DNA of 64,000 nucleotides from Trematomus loennbergii (Eukaryota > Chordata > Actinopteri > Perciformes > Nototheniidae). A program made the translations under genes and the position numbers. Location of the stretch: positions 19,767,803 through 19,831,802 of the forward strand of contig JAAOOA010000002.1 of the NCBI GenBank assembly GCA_012861695.1, written 5' to 3'. The notes beneath the pieces were generated by a model. It saw only the letters and a list, made by a program, of their open reading frames with translations. It did no database searches and was not told the origin of the DNA. Below are positions 20,349-32,203 of this stretch, one piece after another (position 1 is the first letter of the stretch; every line of letters begins with the position of its first letter).

Positions 20349-21075
20349 AAGTGTTATCTTTCCCCCCCTGGGTGTGTGTGAGACAAGTGAAGTGAGTCAG
20401 CCTGCCAACAAGCAGCAGTGTGCTGTCATTTGAAACATGTTCCCCACACTTAACACTTTTACCTGTGTTTGAGGCTTCTTTCCTGGGTCAATGTGTCCTC
20501 TTTCTCCCCCCTGGGTGTGTGTGAGACCAGTGAAGTGAGTCAGCCTGCCAACAAGCAGCAGTGTGCTGTCATTTGAAACATGTTCCCCACACTGTGACTG
20601 CTGTAGCCAGCTTTGAGCTCTTTCCTGGGTCAATGTGTCCTCTTTCTCCCCCCTGGGTGTGTGTGAGACCAGTGAAGTGAGTCAGCCTGCCAACAAGCAG
20701 CAGTGTGCTGTCATTTGAAACATGTTCCTCCACACTGTGACTATGCTGTAGCCAGCTTTCGAGCACTCTTTCCTGGGTAAATGTGTCCTCTTTCTCCCCC
20801 CCTGGGTGTGTGTGAGACAAGTGAAGTGAGTCAGCCTGCCAACAAGCAGCAGTGTGCTGTCATTTGAAACATGTTCCCCCACACTTTAACACAGTTTTAC
20901 CTGTGTTTTGAGGCTTCTTTCCTGGGTCAATGTGTCCTCTTTCTCCCCCTGGTGTGTGTGTGAGACCAGTGAAGTGAGTCAGCCTGCCAACAAGCAGCAG
21001 TGTGCTGTCATTTGAAACATGTTCCTCCACACTGTGACTATGCTGTAGCCAGCTTTCGAGCACTCTTTCCTGGGT
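20349..21075 (+). repeat. Array A of copy 2
   Basis: Five units carry GTGAGTCAGCCTGCCAACAA at about 20391, 20536, 20678, 20826 and 20976. Confidence 0.9.
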
Positions 21076-21079
21076 CGAA

Positions 21080-22100
21080 AAGACATGTGCTGTAACCTGG
21101 TTCTCTCCCAGTACTGGGTACTAGTTAATGCCACTATCACCACCACATTTAAACCAGATGAAGTGGTAGTTATCCGGGGTGCTGCAGAGTCTTTTTCAGG
21201 CTCCTCTCCACAATTGTCCCCCTAAAATGATTTAAAATCATTATTTTTGCATTTAAATGCATGTATTCTATCATTTATATGGTTCCCCAACACAATGCAC
21301 ATAGTCTGGAGCTCACTGGGGTCCTGCATATCATTTAATCAGGCGTTTTAACACTTTTTCCCATGAAAATGATTTTTAATCACTATCATGGGGCTATGAA
21401 AATAAAATTCCCGGTAATGCAGAGCACAAGTGCACCTTTTACTATTTAAATGTATTTGTATATATATATTTGGGCTAGAAAGGGGACCTCTCTGGGTGAT
21501 TTAGTCAGTTTATGGAGCTTTGCCCACAAATCCTGGATGATCCAGGCCGAATTTGGGTGCTCTTAGGCGGCCTGCCAGGCGTCCCCACCCGTGGAAAGCA
21601 AAAAAAAGTGAAGAAAACGCTTAATTATATCTTAAAACAGAGTCATTTTCAGGCTCCTCTCCACAATTGTCCCCCTAAAATGATTTTAAATCATTATTTT
21701 TGCATTTGAATGCATTTATTCTATCATTTATATGGTTCCCCAACACAATGCACATAGTCTGGAGCTCACTGGGGTCCTGCATATAATTTAATCAGGCGTT
21801 TTAACACTTTTTCCCATGAAAATGATTTTTAATCACTATCATGGGGCTATGAAAATAAAATTCCGGGTAATGCAGAGCACAAGTGCACCTTTTACTATTT
21901 AAATGTATTTGTATTATATATATTTGGGCTAGGTAGGGGACCTCTCTGGGTGATTTAGTCAGTTTATGGATTTTTTCCCACAAATCCTGGATGATCCAGG
22001 CCGAATTTGGGTGCTCATAGGCGGCCTGCCAGGCGCCCCCACCCGTGGAGCAAAAAAAAAGTGAAGAAAACGCTTAATTATATCTTAAAATAATCAAAAA
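21080..22100 (+). repeat. Two-unit 453-bp direct repeat of copy 2
   Basis: Units begin GGCTCCTCTCCACAATTGTC near 21199 and 21651. The layout matches copy 1 with small indels in A-runs and TA-runs. Confidence 0.85.
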
Positions 22101-22539
22101 TGAAGTTTTGAAAAATTGTGAAATTTTTTCTAAGTGCCAACGGGAGTAGTGGCCAGGTGTTTGGCGCTTCGGGCCGATTTTTCCCCTTCTCCGATGGTTG
22201 GTACAACGGAGAAGGGGAAAAAGTCCCTGGGCTTCATTTCCACTTCTCTGTCAAAAAGATTCATCCATGTTTTTCAGACTACCTTCCGCACGAAATCAGA
22301 AACCCAGTTTTTGGGTGGACTCAGAAAAAATACGGCTGTTGGAAATCATGGAAGAATGTATCCGCTCACCAAGCACTCTGAGTGGGCCTCATTTTGTGCC
22401 TCAAGACCCCCCAGCCTGGTTCTCCCAACACTTGGAGGAATGCGAGGGCACTTTTGCAGGTGACTCTACCCGATTATGAGGCTCTATTTTGGGGCTTATT
22501 TTTTACATTTTCCCGGTTCTCCAAATAGTTTAAGTGTGA

Positions 22540-23500
22540 CATTTTGAGCCCTGGAGGAATGCGAGGGCACTTTCCCGGTGACTCTACCCGATTTTGAGGC
22601 ACTATTTGGGGGTATAATTTTTACATTTTGACCCCTTTCCACGGTTTTCACCAAAGTTGAGTTGGATGATTTCCTCCATGGAGGAATGTCAGGGGAGTCC
22701 GCGGGGGACTCTTGCGGGGTCATGAGGCACTATTCTGGGGTACAATTTTTCCATTTTGACCCCTTTCCCCGGTTCTCACCAAAGTTGAGTTGGATGATTT
22801 CCTCCATGGAGGAATGTCAGGGGAGTCCGCGGGGGACTCTTGCTGGGTCATGAGGCACTATTCTGGGGTACAATTTTTCCATTTTGACCCCTTTCCCCGG
22901 TTCTCACCAAAGTTGAGTTGGATGATTTCCTCCATGGAGGAATGTCAGGGGAGTCCGCGGGGGACTCTTGCTGGGTCATGAGGCACTATTCTGGGGTACA
23001 ATTTTTCCATTTTGACCCCTTTCCCCGGTTCTCACCAAAGTTGAGTTGGATGATTTCCTCCATGGAGGAATGTCAGGGGAGTCCGCGGGGGACTCTTGCT
23101 GGGTCATGAGGCACTATTCTGGGGTACAATTTTTCCATTTTGACCCCTTTCCCCGGTTCTCACCAAAGTTGAGTTGGATGATTTCCTCCATGGAGGAATG
23201 TCAGGGGAGTCCGCGGGGGACTCTTGCTGGGTCATGAGGCACTATTCTGGGGTACAATTTTTCCATTTTGACCCCTTTCCCCGGTTCTCACCAAAGTTGA
23301 GTTGGATGATTTCCTCCATGGAGGAATGTCAGGGGAGTCCGCGGGGGACTCTTGCTGGGTCATGAGGCACTATTCTGGGGTACAATTTTTCCATTTTGAC
23401 CCCTTTCCCCGGTTCTCACCAAAGTTGAGTTGGATGATTTCCTCCATGGAGGAATGTCAGGGGAGTCCGCGGGGGACTCTTGCGGGGTCATGAGGCACTA
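22540..23500 (+). repeat. Array B of copy 2
   Basis: Seven 128-bp units start at 22662, 22790, 22918, 23046, 23174, 23302 and 23430, preceded by diverged units. Further diverged units follow at about 23990-24240. Confidence 0.95.
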
Positions 23501-24270
23501 TTTTCGGACACTTTTTTCACATTTTCCCCCCTTTTGCCCGGTTCTTTTTATTTTTCTTTTTTTTCCTGTTTTGGCCCGTTTGACCCGGTTCCTTCTCCCG
23601 GGGGCACTGCCCGGTCCCGGGTGCCCCCCCAGGGCTCTAGTACAGCCGTTTCACCCCGTACGTTGACGGATTTTGACCATTTTTGCTGCGTTCTCCTCCT
23701 CCTCTCCTCTCCTCTCCTCTCTCCTCTCACTGATCGAATGGCAAACGTGACCCGCCATCGGAGGGCCTCCGCCGGCTGTTGGAAATCATGGAAGAATGTA
23801 TCCGCTCACCAAGCACTCTGAGTGGGCCTCATTTTGTGCCTCAAGACCCCCCAGCCTGGTTCTCCCAACACTTGGAGGAATGCGAGGGCACTTTTGCAGG
23901 TGACTCTACCCGATTATGAGGCACTATTTGGGGGTATAATTTTTACATTTTGACCCCTTTCCCCGGTTTTCACCAAAGTTGAGTTGGATGATTTCCACCA
24001 TGGAGGAATGTCAGGGGAGTCCGCGGGGGACTCTTGCGGGGTCATGAGGCACTATTTTGGGGTACAATTTTTCCATTTTGACCCCTTTCCCCGGTTCTCA
24101 CCAAAGTTGAGTTGGATGATTTCCACCATGGAGGAATGTCAGGGGAGTCCGCGGGGGACTCCTGCGGGGTCATGAGGCACTGTTTTGGGGTATATTTTTT
24201 ACATTTTGACCCCTTTCCCCGGTTCTCACCAAAGTTGAGTGTGATGATTGCTGAGTCATGATGCACTTTT
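23501..24270 (+). other. Inter-array region of copy 2
   Basis: Same content as 12491-13140, with one additional array-B-like unit at about 24060-24190. No gene is seen. Confidence 0.6.
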
Positions 24271-25120
24271 TTGGGGGTACCTCATTATCAACACGGACTA
24301 GAGATGTCTCGGAGATGGCTCGGACCCCACACCCTGGTTCTATGTAACCCTGGAGGAATGTCACATGAGTCGACAGGGGACTGCTGCTGGCTAATGAAGG
24401 ACTATTTTGGGGTACATTTCCCCCATTATCAACACGGACTAGAGATGTCTCGGAGATGGCTCGGACCCCACACCCTGGTTCTATGTAACCCTGGAGGAAT
24501 GTCACATGAGTCGACAGGGGACTGCTGCTGGCTAATGAAGGACTATTTTGGGGTACATTTCCCCCATTATCAACACGGACTAGAGATGTCTCGGAGATGG
24601 CTCGGACCCCACACCCTGGTTCTATGTAACCCTGGAGGAATGTCACATGAGTCGACAGGGGACTGCTGCTGGCTAATGAAGGACTATTTTGGGGTACATT
24701 TCCCCCATTATCAACACGGACTAGAGATGTCTCGGAGATGGCTCGGACCCCACACCCTGGTTCTATGTAACCCTGGAGGAATGTCACATGAGTCGACAGG
24801 GGACTGCTGCTGGCTAATGAAGGACTATTTTGGGGTACATTTCCCCCATTATCAACATGGACTAGAGATGTCTCGGAGATGGCTCGGACCCCACACCCTG
24901 GTTCTATGTAACCCTGGAGGAATGTCACATGAGTCGACAGGGGACTGCTGCTGGCTAATGAAGGACTATTTTGGGGTACATTTCCCCCATTATCAACATG
25001 GACTAGAGATGTCTCGGAGATGGCTCGGACCCCACACCCTGGTTCTATGTAACCCTGGAGGAATGTCACATGAGTCGACAGGGGACTGCTGCTGGCTAAT
25101 GAAGCACTATTTCTGGGTAC
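24271..25120 (+). repeat. Array C of copy 2
   Basis: Six 141-bp units. One frame on each strand stays open across all of them (294 codons plus, 323 codons minus), which is a property of the stop-free 141-bp unit. Confidence 0.9.
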
Positions 25121-25547
25121 TTTTTTTTCATTTTCACCCAAATTTCCCTGGATGAAATATTTTTTAGTTTTTTTTTGTTTTTAGCCCAGTTTTGGCCACA
25201 GCGTTGCCTGGAGGATAGGACCGAGATATGACAGACTCTCTGGCCGCCTCACAAGTCACTATTGTCGGACACTTTCTTTGCTTTACCCCGGTTCTATCAC
25301 TCTTTCCTCCTTTGACCATACAACCCGTTTCCTGCTGGGGTGGTGCCTGGTTCCGGGGTACCCCAAACCCTCTCATGGTCGGGGCACCATGTATGGATGC
25401 ATCGGACCCAATGTTGCCATCACCAGCCCCGCGTTGGTGCGGAAGTGGGACCATCTGACCCGGTGGTAACCCAATACTTCCCTTCGTCCATGCACCATGA
25501 ATTGATGCATCGGACCCAGTGTCGCAACCACCGCTCACGCTAACGCA

Positions 25548-25553
25548 TATAAA
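25548..25553 (+). promoter_or_regulatory. TATA box of the recombinase gene, copy 2
   Basis: TATAAA 36 bases before the ATG at 25589, in the same context as in copy 1. Confidence 0.5.
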
Positions 25554-25588
25554 CGGAGAACTATAACATCATTTTGATCAAATTCATT

Positions 25589-28348
25589 ATGTGTGTTTCA
25601 GTAAGGATGTCATCTGAATGCCCGGTGTGCAGACTCTTCTATCTGGCATTGAACAAACACCTTAAGCACAAGCATGCAGTGCGGAACTTGGAGGAGAGGG
25701 GAATCCTCCTGAAAATAGCCAGTGGAAGGATAAATGTTCGGACCAAACCCTGTCCCATCGCTGGGTGTTCGTACGCTGGGAAGAGACTGGACCGTCATGT
25801 AAAACATGACCACCCTGAGTTGTCCCGACATGAGGCACAGCAGGTCATGGCAAGGCTGAAGCATAGTGTGGCACTGCAGTTGCTCCATGACCTCCGTGAG
25901 ACTAACCCCATCATTGGAATGGCTACATCATTGGATATAGACAATGAGGGGGAATACCCCGGGCACCCTCCACCCTTCTCCCCACATACCGAGTGTGACA
26001 ACGAGGACTGCAGGCAGGTGATGCTGGAAAATGTGGCATTGAGGGCTCAGAAGGATGCCCTCAATGATGAGGTGAAGACCCTGCGCTCCAGGCTGAAAAA
26101 GGAGCTAAAACCCAGGAAGCAGAGTGCTGCTGTTCTTGAGGAAGAGGACGAATGTATACGATTTAAGGGCCTGGCAATCCCAAGTACCTCCGGCATAAAC
26201 ACAGTAGCCTCAGGCAGCAATACCCCTGTGAAGACCCCGGTGAAGACTGTCATGCAGTCCCCAGTAACCTCCGGTAGCGGGACCCCTGTGAAGACCCCGG
26301 TGAAGACTGTCATGCATTCCCCAGTAACCTCCGGTAGCGGGACCCCTGTGAAGACCCCGGTGAAGACTGTCATGCATTCCCCAGTAACCTCCGGTAGCGG
26401 GACCCCTGTGAAGACCCCGGTGAAGACTGTCATGCATTCCCCAGTAACCTCCGGTAGCGGGACCCCTGTGAGGAGCCCGGTGAAGACTGTCATGCTTGCA
26501 GTAGCCTCCGGTGGGAAGACACCGGTAAAGAACCCTGTGAAGAGCCAAGTGAAGACTGTAATGCTTGCAGTAGCCTCCGGTGGAAAGAGACCGGTCAAGA
26601 ACCCTGTGAAGAGCCCAGTGAAGACTGTCATATTACCAGTTTCCTCCGGTAGCGAGACGCCTGTGAAGACCCCGGTGGAAACTGTCATGTTTGCAGTAGC
26701 CTCCGGTAGCGAGACCCCTGTGAAGACCCCGGTGGAAACTGTCATGTTTGCAGTAGCCTCCGGTAGCGAGACCCCTGTGAAGACCCCGGTGGAAACTGTC
26801 ATGTTTGCAGTAGCCTCCGGTAGCGAGACCCCTGTGAAGACCCCGGTGGAAACTGTCATGTTTGCAGTAGCCTCCGGTAGCGAGACCCCTGTATGCCGGA
26901 AGACCCGTGCCTCTAAGCTGGCTAATGACTTGCCCTCTCCCTCAAATTACTGGTCCACTGGGTGTGGACGGGGGAATACCATGCGTGAAATCACGTTGCC
27001 TAGAAGCATGGAGGCGTACCTTCAGACATACTTGGATCATTGTTTGGGTGTCGCTCCGACAGTAAAACAGAAAGACAATGTTGTGTCGAAGATCAGCCGG
27101 ATAAAGAACTTCATAGTATACATGGCCCATGGTGTTAACCGCCTGTCAGACTGGCTGTTCCTAAGAAACATGAAGATGATCCGTGGCTGGAGCGAGTATA
27201 TTGTAAAGCCGGGCCGGGCAGTCACAACATCAGAGTTCTTCCTGAAGAATGTGCACCAGTTCATGGGGTACATGTCTGAGTCAAAGCCCCGGGGGTGCAA
27301 GCTCACCCAGTCTGATATGACCCACATAATGAGAGAGGTGAAAGCCAACATGAAACACTTGAATAAGGCAGTCACTCTACATCAGTTTAAGGTGAAGAGG
27401 AACAAACTGGATCGTCTGCCGAGCCAGGCGGAGCTTCTCGCCGCCATGGCGGCCGCTGAGAAGCGCATCCCGGAGCTCCTCGACCTGATGGCCGGCACGC
27501 CGACCTCAACCACCCAGAAGCTTCTCTATGGCTATCTCACCCTCCATTGGAGCCTCCTGTATGGCCACCGTACGGGCGTGTACGCAAACATGAAAAACAG
27601 TGAGGTCTTAGAGGCAGCCATAAGGGGAACTGCTGAGGGCTACATCATCCATGTGCAGGATCACAAGACGGCCAAGACATATGGCGAAGCACAGCTGGCG
27701 CTTACAGTAGAGGAGTTTAGCTGGGTCATGCGGTGGATGGGGATTAAAAAGGTATTGCTGGGTCCTCAGAATGAATTCTTCCTTTTCACAAGGGGGAATC
27801 GGGCCTCCAAGAACCTGAACGCTCACTTGAAGAGGGCATGGGCTGATGCTGGGCTAGAAACAGCCGTCACCTTCACAATCCTGCGCACTGCCCTGGCTGA
27901 CAATATCAAGCATCACCAAGATCCAGAAAGCCGGTCGATTCTCGCCAGGTTTATGTGTCACGACGTAACCACGGCGGACCGGTTCTACGCGAATGCGCCG
28001 GGAATAAAGGAGGCATTGAGAATCCGCTCCATGTTCAGGGCGTCATCAGATGCGGCAGCAGCTGCATCATCATCAGAAGGATGTCTACCGCTGTCAGATG
28101 GGGAGACCTCCGAAGAGGGCTGCTATAACAGCACTGCTCCATCATCTCCATCATCTCCATCATCTTCACCTGATGGGTCATTGGAGCGGCAGCAGCAGCG
28201 GAAGCGGAAGCGGGAGGGAAAGAGGCCAATGAAGTCGGGACCGGGGCTGGTTGACACTCCTGATGATGGGGCAGGGGCCGTGGACTCAACCTGTTTGCCC
28301 TGGTGCACCGTAAGAATTAGACGCCTTTGGTCCCCTGAATCCCGCTAA
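25589..28348 (+). CDS. Zinc-finger tyrosine recombinase, copy 2
   Basis: This 919-codon frame from the ATG at 25589 (alternative ATG 25607) encodes the same protein as copy 1, with no difference seen over the whole length. It has two C2H2-like fingers, the coiled coil, the TPVK repeats in the same number, and the recombinase residues R661, K693, R766, H791 and Y800. An 80-bp array and an AATAAA at 28799 follow. Identity over 2.76 kb, including an internally repetitive segment, contrasts with the variable noncoding arrays. It means either a very recent copy, conversion between neighbours, or selection. Both genes appear able to encode a full protein; expression cannot be judged from sequence. 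Confidence 0.85.
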   Translation: MCVSVRMSSECPVCRLFYLALNKHLKHKHAVRNLEERGILLKIASGRINVRTKPCPIAGCSYAGKRLDRHVKHDHPELSRHEAQQVMARLKHSVALQLLHDLRETNPIIGMATSLDIDNEGEYPGHPPPFSPHTECDNEDCRQVMLENVALRAQKDALNDEVKTLRSRLKKELKPRKQSAAVLEEEDECIRFKGLAIPSTSGINTVASGSNTPVKTPVKTVMQSPVTSGSGTPVKTPVKTVMHSPVTSGSGTPVKTPVKTVMHSPVTSGSGTPVKTPVKTVMHSPVTSGSGTPVRSPVKTVMLAVASGGKTPVKNPVKSQVKTVMLAVASGGKRPVKNPVKSPVKTVILPVSSGSETPVKTPVETVMFAVASGSETPVKTPVETVMFAVASGSETPVKTPVETVMFAVASGSETPVKTPVETVMFAVASGSETPVCRKTRASKLANDLPSPSNYWSTGCGRGNTMREITLPRSMEAYLQTYLDHCLGVAPTVKQKDNVVSKISRIKNFIVYMAHGVNRLSDWLFLRNMKMIRGWSEYIVKPGRAVTTSEFFLKNVHQFMGYMSESKPRGCKLTQSDMTHIMREVKANMKHLNKAVTLHQFKVKRNKLDRLPSQAELLAAMAAAEKRIPELLDLMAGTPTSTTQKLLYGYLTLHWSLLYGHRTGVYANMKNSEVLEAAIRGTAEGYIIHVQDHKTAKTYGEAQLALTVEEFSWVMRWMGIKKVLLGPQNEFFLFTRGNRASKNLNAHLKRAWADAGLETAVTFTILRTALADNIKHHQDPESRSILARFMCHDVTTADRFYANAPGIKEALRIRSMFRASSDAAAAASSSEGCLPLSDGETSEEGCYNSTAPSSPSSPSSSPDGSLERQQQRKRKREGKRPMKSGPGLVDTPDDGAGAVDSTCLPWCTVRIRRLWSPESR

Positions 28349-28354
28349 ACATAT

Positions 28355-28645
28355 GGGCATACATTTTGTTAATAGTGCAACACCTCCAGGGCGCATAACT
28401 GCAGTTTACAAGCCAGGGAAGGTGCCAGAATCCTGGGCATACATTTTGTTAATAGTGCAACACCTCCAGGGCGCATAACTGCAGTTTACAAGCCAGGGAA
28501 GGTGCCAGAATCCTGGGCATACATTTTGTTAATAGTGCAACACCTCCAGGGCGCATAACTGCAGTTTACAAGCCAGGGAAGGTGCCAGAATCCTGGGCAT
28601 ACATTTTGTTAATAGTGCAACACCTCCAGGGCGCATAACTGCACT
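28355..28645 (+). repeat. Array D of copy 2
   Basis: 80-bp units start at 28355, 28435, 28515 and 28595, the last one partial; two fewer than in copy 1. Confidence 0.95.
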
Positions 28646-28798
28646 TTAAAACGTAGGTTAAGAAATTTAGTAGTACTGTTATAGCAGCAGTAGTACGTGT
28701 AAATAGTTGATGTTTTAGTCTGTGTGTACTGTCATGTTTGTTACTGTAAATAGTTGATGTTTTAGGGTGTGTGGTTGATGTTTTAGGGTGTGTGTTCA

Positions 28799-28804
28799 AA
28801 TAAA
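28799..28804 (+). promoter_or_regulatory. Candidate polyadenylation signal, copy 2
   Basis: AATAAA in the same context as at 17549 in copy 1, about 450 bp after the stop codon because array D is shorter here. Confidence 0.5.
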
Positions 28805-28949
28805 ATTAAAAATTAAAAAAAAACAATAACCTTGATGGTTACCAGGGGCAGATAAAGTGCCACTTTCCATCAGCACCGGGGTGCTGAACCCTGTGATGAG
28901 CGCTCAAGTGTTGGCGGAGGAGGTGTAAGCCAGAGGAGGGTGAACAAAA

Positions 28950-29310
28950 GTTAAAGTGTTTGAACCTCCAGCCCAGAAGGGGGGTGGTGGTGCCGTGAAG
29001 AAGGCCGACTATGGATGCTGATGGGCGGACATAGAAGCACCACAAAATCCACCCCCTTTAGGGTCACCAGGGGCACGAGAATACCCTCAACAGAAGGGGT
29101 GGTGGTGCCGTGAAGAAGGCCAACTATGGATGCTGATGGGCGGACATAGAAGCACCACAAAATCCACCCCCTTTAGGGTCACCAGGGGCACGAGAATACC
29201 CTCAACAGAAGGGGTGGTGGTGACGTGAAGAAGGCCGACTATGGATGCTGATGGGCGGACATAGAAGCACCACAAAATCCACCCCCTTTAGGGTCACCAG
29301 GGGCACGAGG
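28950..29310 (+). repeat. Array E of copy 2
   Basis: Three units of about 115 bp, almost identical to copy 1. Confidence 0.9.
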
Positions 29311-29389
29311 TTCTGGTGGGTGTGAATACCTGTGTTTAGTCCGTGGGGGAGTGCTTAAGTGGGGGCCCGGGGACTCAGGGTGTGCAAGG

Positions 29390-29870
29390 TTATGGAGGTC
29401 CCACTGTTATGGGGACATGCTGGAGGTCATGAGTCCGTCCTTCGGGGCTCTGTGAGCGGGCAAAAAGAGGTGATTTTCCCCTGGTCTCTGCTGGAGCTGT
29501 GAAATGCACAGAGTCCCACTGTTAGGGAGTCATCCTGGAGGTCTCTAGCCCGTCTTTCGGTGCTCTGTGAGCGGGCAGAGAGAGGTGATTTTCCCCTGGT
29601 CTCTGCTGGAGCTGTGAAATGCACAGAGTCCCACTGTTAGGGAGTCATCCTGGAGGTCTTAGTCCGTCTTTCGGTGCTCTGTGAGCGGGCAGAGAGAGGT
29701 GATTTTCCCCTGGTCTCTGCTGGAGCTGTGAAATGCACAGAGTCCCACTGTTAGGGAGTCATCCTGGAGGTCTTTAGTCCGTCTTTCGGTGCTCTGTGAG
29801 CGGGCAGAGAGAGGTGATTTTCCCCTGGTCTCTGCTGGAGCTGTGAAATGCACAGAGTCCCACTGTTAGG
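29390..29870 (+). repeat. Array F of copy 2
   Basis: About four 115-bp units, then diverged units near 30545-30780. Confidence 0.9.
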
Positions 29871-29879
29871 GACTTCTGC

Positions 29880-30960
29880 TGGAGGTCCTGCATTTAAACA
29901 GAGTCACCAGTTTCTAACAAGACTTTAGCCCCGATCAGAGCCCTGTTTTCTGGGTAAGACAGCGAGGTGCTGTAACCTGGGTGTCTGGCTCTCTGAGACC
30001 CTGCTAAAAGCAGTGTCTCTGCTGCCTGCATTTAAACAGATTCACCAGTTTCTAACAAGACTTTAGCCCCGATCAGAGCCCTGTTTTCTGGGTAAGACAG
30101 CGAGGTGCTGTACCCTGGGTGTCTGGCTCTCTGAGACCCTGCTAAAAGCAGTGTTCTGCTGCTGCATTTAAACAGATTCACCAGTTTCTAACAAGACTTT
30201 AGCCCCGATCAGAGCCCTGTTTTCTGGGTAAGACAGCGAGGTGCTGTACCCTGGGTGTCTGGCTCTCTGAGACCCTGCTAAAAGCGTGTCTCTGCTGCCT
30301 GCATTTAAACAGATTCACCAGTTTCTAACAAGACTTTAGCCCCGATCAGAGCCCTGTTTTCTCAAATCGTATTTTCAGAATCTGACCCTCTGCCGTAACT
30401 CCGCTCCCCGAGGTCCTAGAGATTCGCCGATGGTACCGTTGGATGCGGGGTACGTGTAAATGGGGGGGTAGAGAAAAAGCCTGAACCGAACAGAGCTTGT
30501 TATCAAAAGTTATGGATTAGTAGCAATATTTCACAATGGAGCTCTCCAGGTGCTGAGGTAATTAGTCCGTCTTTCGGTGCTCTTTGAGCGGGCAGAGAGA
30601 GTGATTTTCACGGTCTCCGCCCTGGAGGTCTGAATACAGTCCCACTGTTAGGAGGCCATGCTGGAGGTCATGAGTCCGTACTTTGGGGGTCTGTGAGCGT
30701 GCACAGACAGGTGATTTTCCCCTGGTCTCTCCTGGAGCTGTGAAATAACCAGAGACCCACTGTTAGGGACTTCTGCTGGAGTCTCCTGCATTTAAACAGA
30801 TTCACCAGTTTATAACATTACTTTAGCCCTGATCAGTGCCCTGTTTTCTGGGTAAGACAGCGAGGTGCTGTACCCTGGGTTGTCTGGCTCTCTGAGACCC
30901 CGCTAAAAGCAGTGTCTCTGCTGCCTGCATTTAAACAGATTCACCAGTTTCTAACAAGAC
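29880..30960 (+). repeat. Array G and single-copy block of copy 2
   Basis: About four 138-bp units with CATTTAAACAGATTCACCAG precede the GATTCGCCGATGGTACCGTT block (about 30420), followed by F-like units and one more G unit. Copy 1 has roughly two G units in the same place. Confidence 0.85.
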
Positions 30961-31279
30961 TTTACAACTGCAGTTTACAGCCAGGGAAGGGGCCAGAATC
31001 TGGGTATCATTTTGTAAATAGTGCAAACCTCCAAGGCGCATAACTGCAGTTTACAAGCCAGGGAAGATGCCTGAATCCTGGGGTAAACATTGTTTAATTG
31101 TTTAAGTGTTTTAAATGTATGGAACAGTGTTTTGTCTCTTTCAAAACTCTCCCCGTCATTGGCCGGATACATGGGGACGATTTTATATTGACTATGACCG
31201 TTACTATTCCAGTGAGACGAAGGTACGTCCAGTGACGGGAGTGATCCCATGTTAATTTTGTCCGAAAACCAGAGCATTC
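30961..31279 (+). repeat. 3' subterminal region of copy 2
   Basis: It matches 19561-19884 with several single-base gaps, including one C fewer directly before the core. The minus-strand frames here are fortuitous. Confidence 0.75.
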
Positions 31280-31284
31280 CTTAT
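31280..31284 (+). other. Right core CTTAT of copy 2
   Basis: CTTAT marks the right edge of the tandem pair. Beyond it the sequence (CTAAGCACTTCCCC) is unlike the element. Joined to the left flank it would give an uninterrupted ...GACTCTTATCTAAGC... site. Confidence 0.6.
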
Positions 31285-32203
31285 CTAAGCACTTCCCCAA
31301 TATCCCCAACTTGTAATATGTATTGTATTTCCCACCGTGACTAAGAACACTGAGAACGCTGCTGACAACTCTAAATTTTTTAGTATATCAATCACAGATT
31401 TTGATAATCAAAACAGGTGTCTGCTCACCTTTTGTATATTGCCATGGTCTTAGTTGTCACCAGTATCTCTGTGTCCCCCCCTGGACTGGATTCTGTCCCC
31501 TGGCTATCGGTGTTCCTTTCTAGAGATCAGCTCACAAACGTCGGGAAAGTCACTACTTGTTGGGATAGAACACCTCTGCTACGCGCCGTTCGTTGGATGA
31601 GGCTGAAATCTCTATTAAAATAAGAAAGGAATTGAAAACACTGGAATCAAAGTTATAACAAATTATCTGAGTTTACTTCTAGTAGGAAACCAAACACATA
31701 TACAAGTTATACAGAGTACTCGAGTACCCCGGACTTTTAGGTCTGTGATGCGATGCCGATAAATGCGTCCGGACCAACCAACTCATCAAACCAAAAAGAA
31801 ATTGGACTTCAGGTCTGTGATGCGATGCGGATACAGATATCAGGACCAACCAACTCACCAAACCCAAAAGCATTTTTACACACACAAACATCAGTATTTG
31901 TATCTACTTTTGGGGCGGAGATTGGTCATCTCTTCCTTCCCATTTTTCTCCAAGTGAATCAGAGAACCCCTGGGGAGGAGCTGTTTAAACTGACCACCTC
32001 CCCCAAGTGCCCTGATTGGCTGGATTCGCTTCTGGCCGGGTTCAATCAGAGGTCTGCCCAGAGAGTGAGATCCCAAGCCACACTAGGTCAAAAGTCAACG
32101 TTTATCTTCACCCTATCTCCACCACATTCTCTTCCCATGCTCTTCTTCACCTATTTTACGATGTCTTAAACGACTTAGTGACCGCATCTGGCTCTTAGTG
32201 GTG
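31285..32203. other. Spacer between copies 2 and 3, origin unknown
   Basis: The 0.9 kb is unrelated to the element. On the minus strand it has promoter-like features: AGCCAATCAG (CCAAT type) near 32025, a TACAAATAC segment near 31900, and a tandem duplication of about 66 bp at 31740-31870 (GATGCGATGC repeats). An ATG near 31445 opens a short frame that runs into AAAAGGTGAGC, which fits a splice donor consensus. I could not connect these into a gene, and the block does not resemble the LTR at 2951. It could be the far part of the retroviral remnant or unrelated DNA. Confidence 0.3.

Larger units (their letters stand above)
19890..31279 (+). mobile_element. Unrecognised tyrosine-recombinase element, copy 2
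   Basis: This is a head-to-tail second copy of about 11.4 kb, starting CCCTCTTAGGTGCC and ending GAGCATTC before CTTAT (31280-31284). Outside the tandem arrays it is nearly identical to copy 1. Array counts differ: about 5 A units against 11, 7 B against 12, 6 C against 4, 3-4 D against 5-6, and more G units. That rules out a simple assembly duplication of one sequence. The last 400 bp before the right end carry several single-base gaps relative to copy 1. Confidence 0.75.

Noticed and set aside
7371..31279. Tandem pair as a simple assembly duplication
   Set aside because: Copies 1 and 2 differ in the number of units in arrays A, B, C, D, F and G and in scattered bases, and one core lies at the junction. 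Array lengths themselves may still be misassembled.
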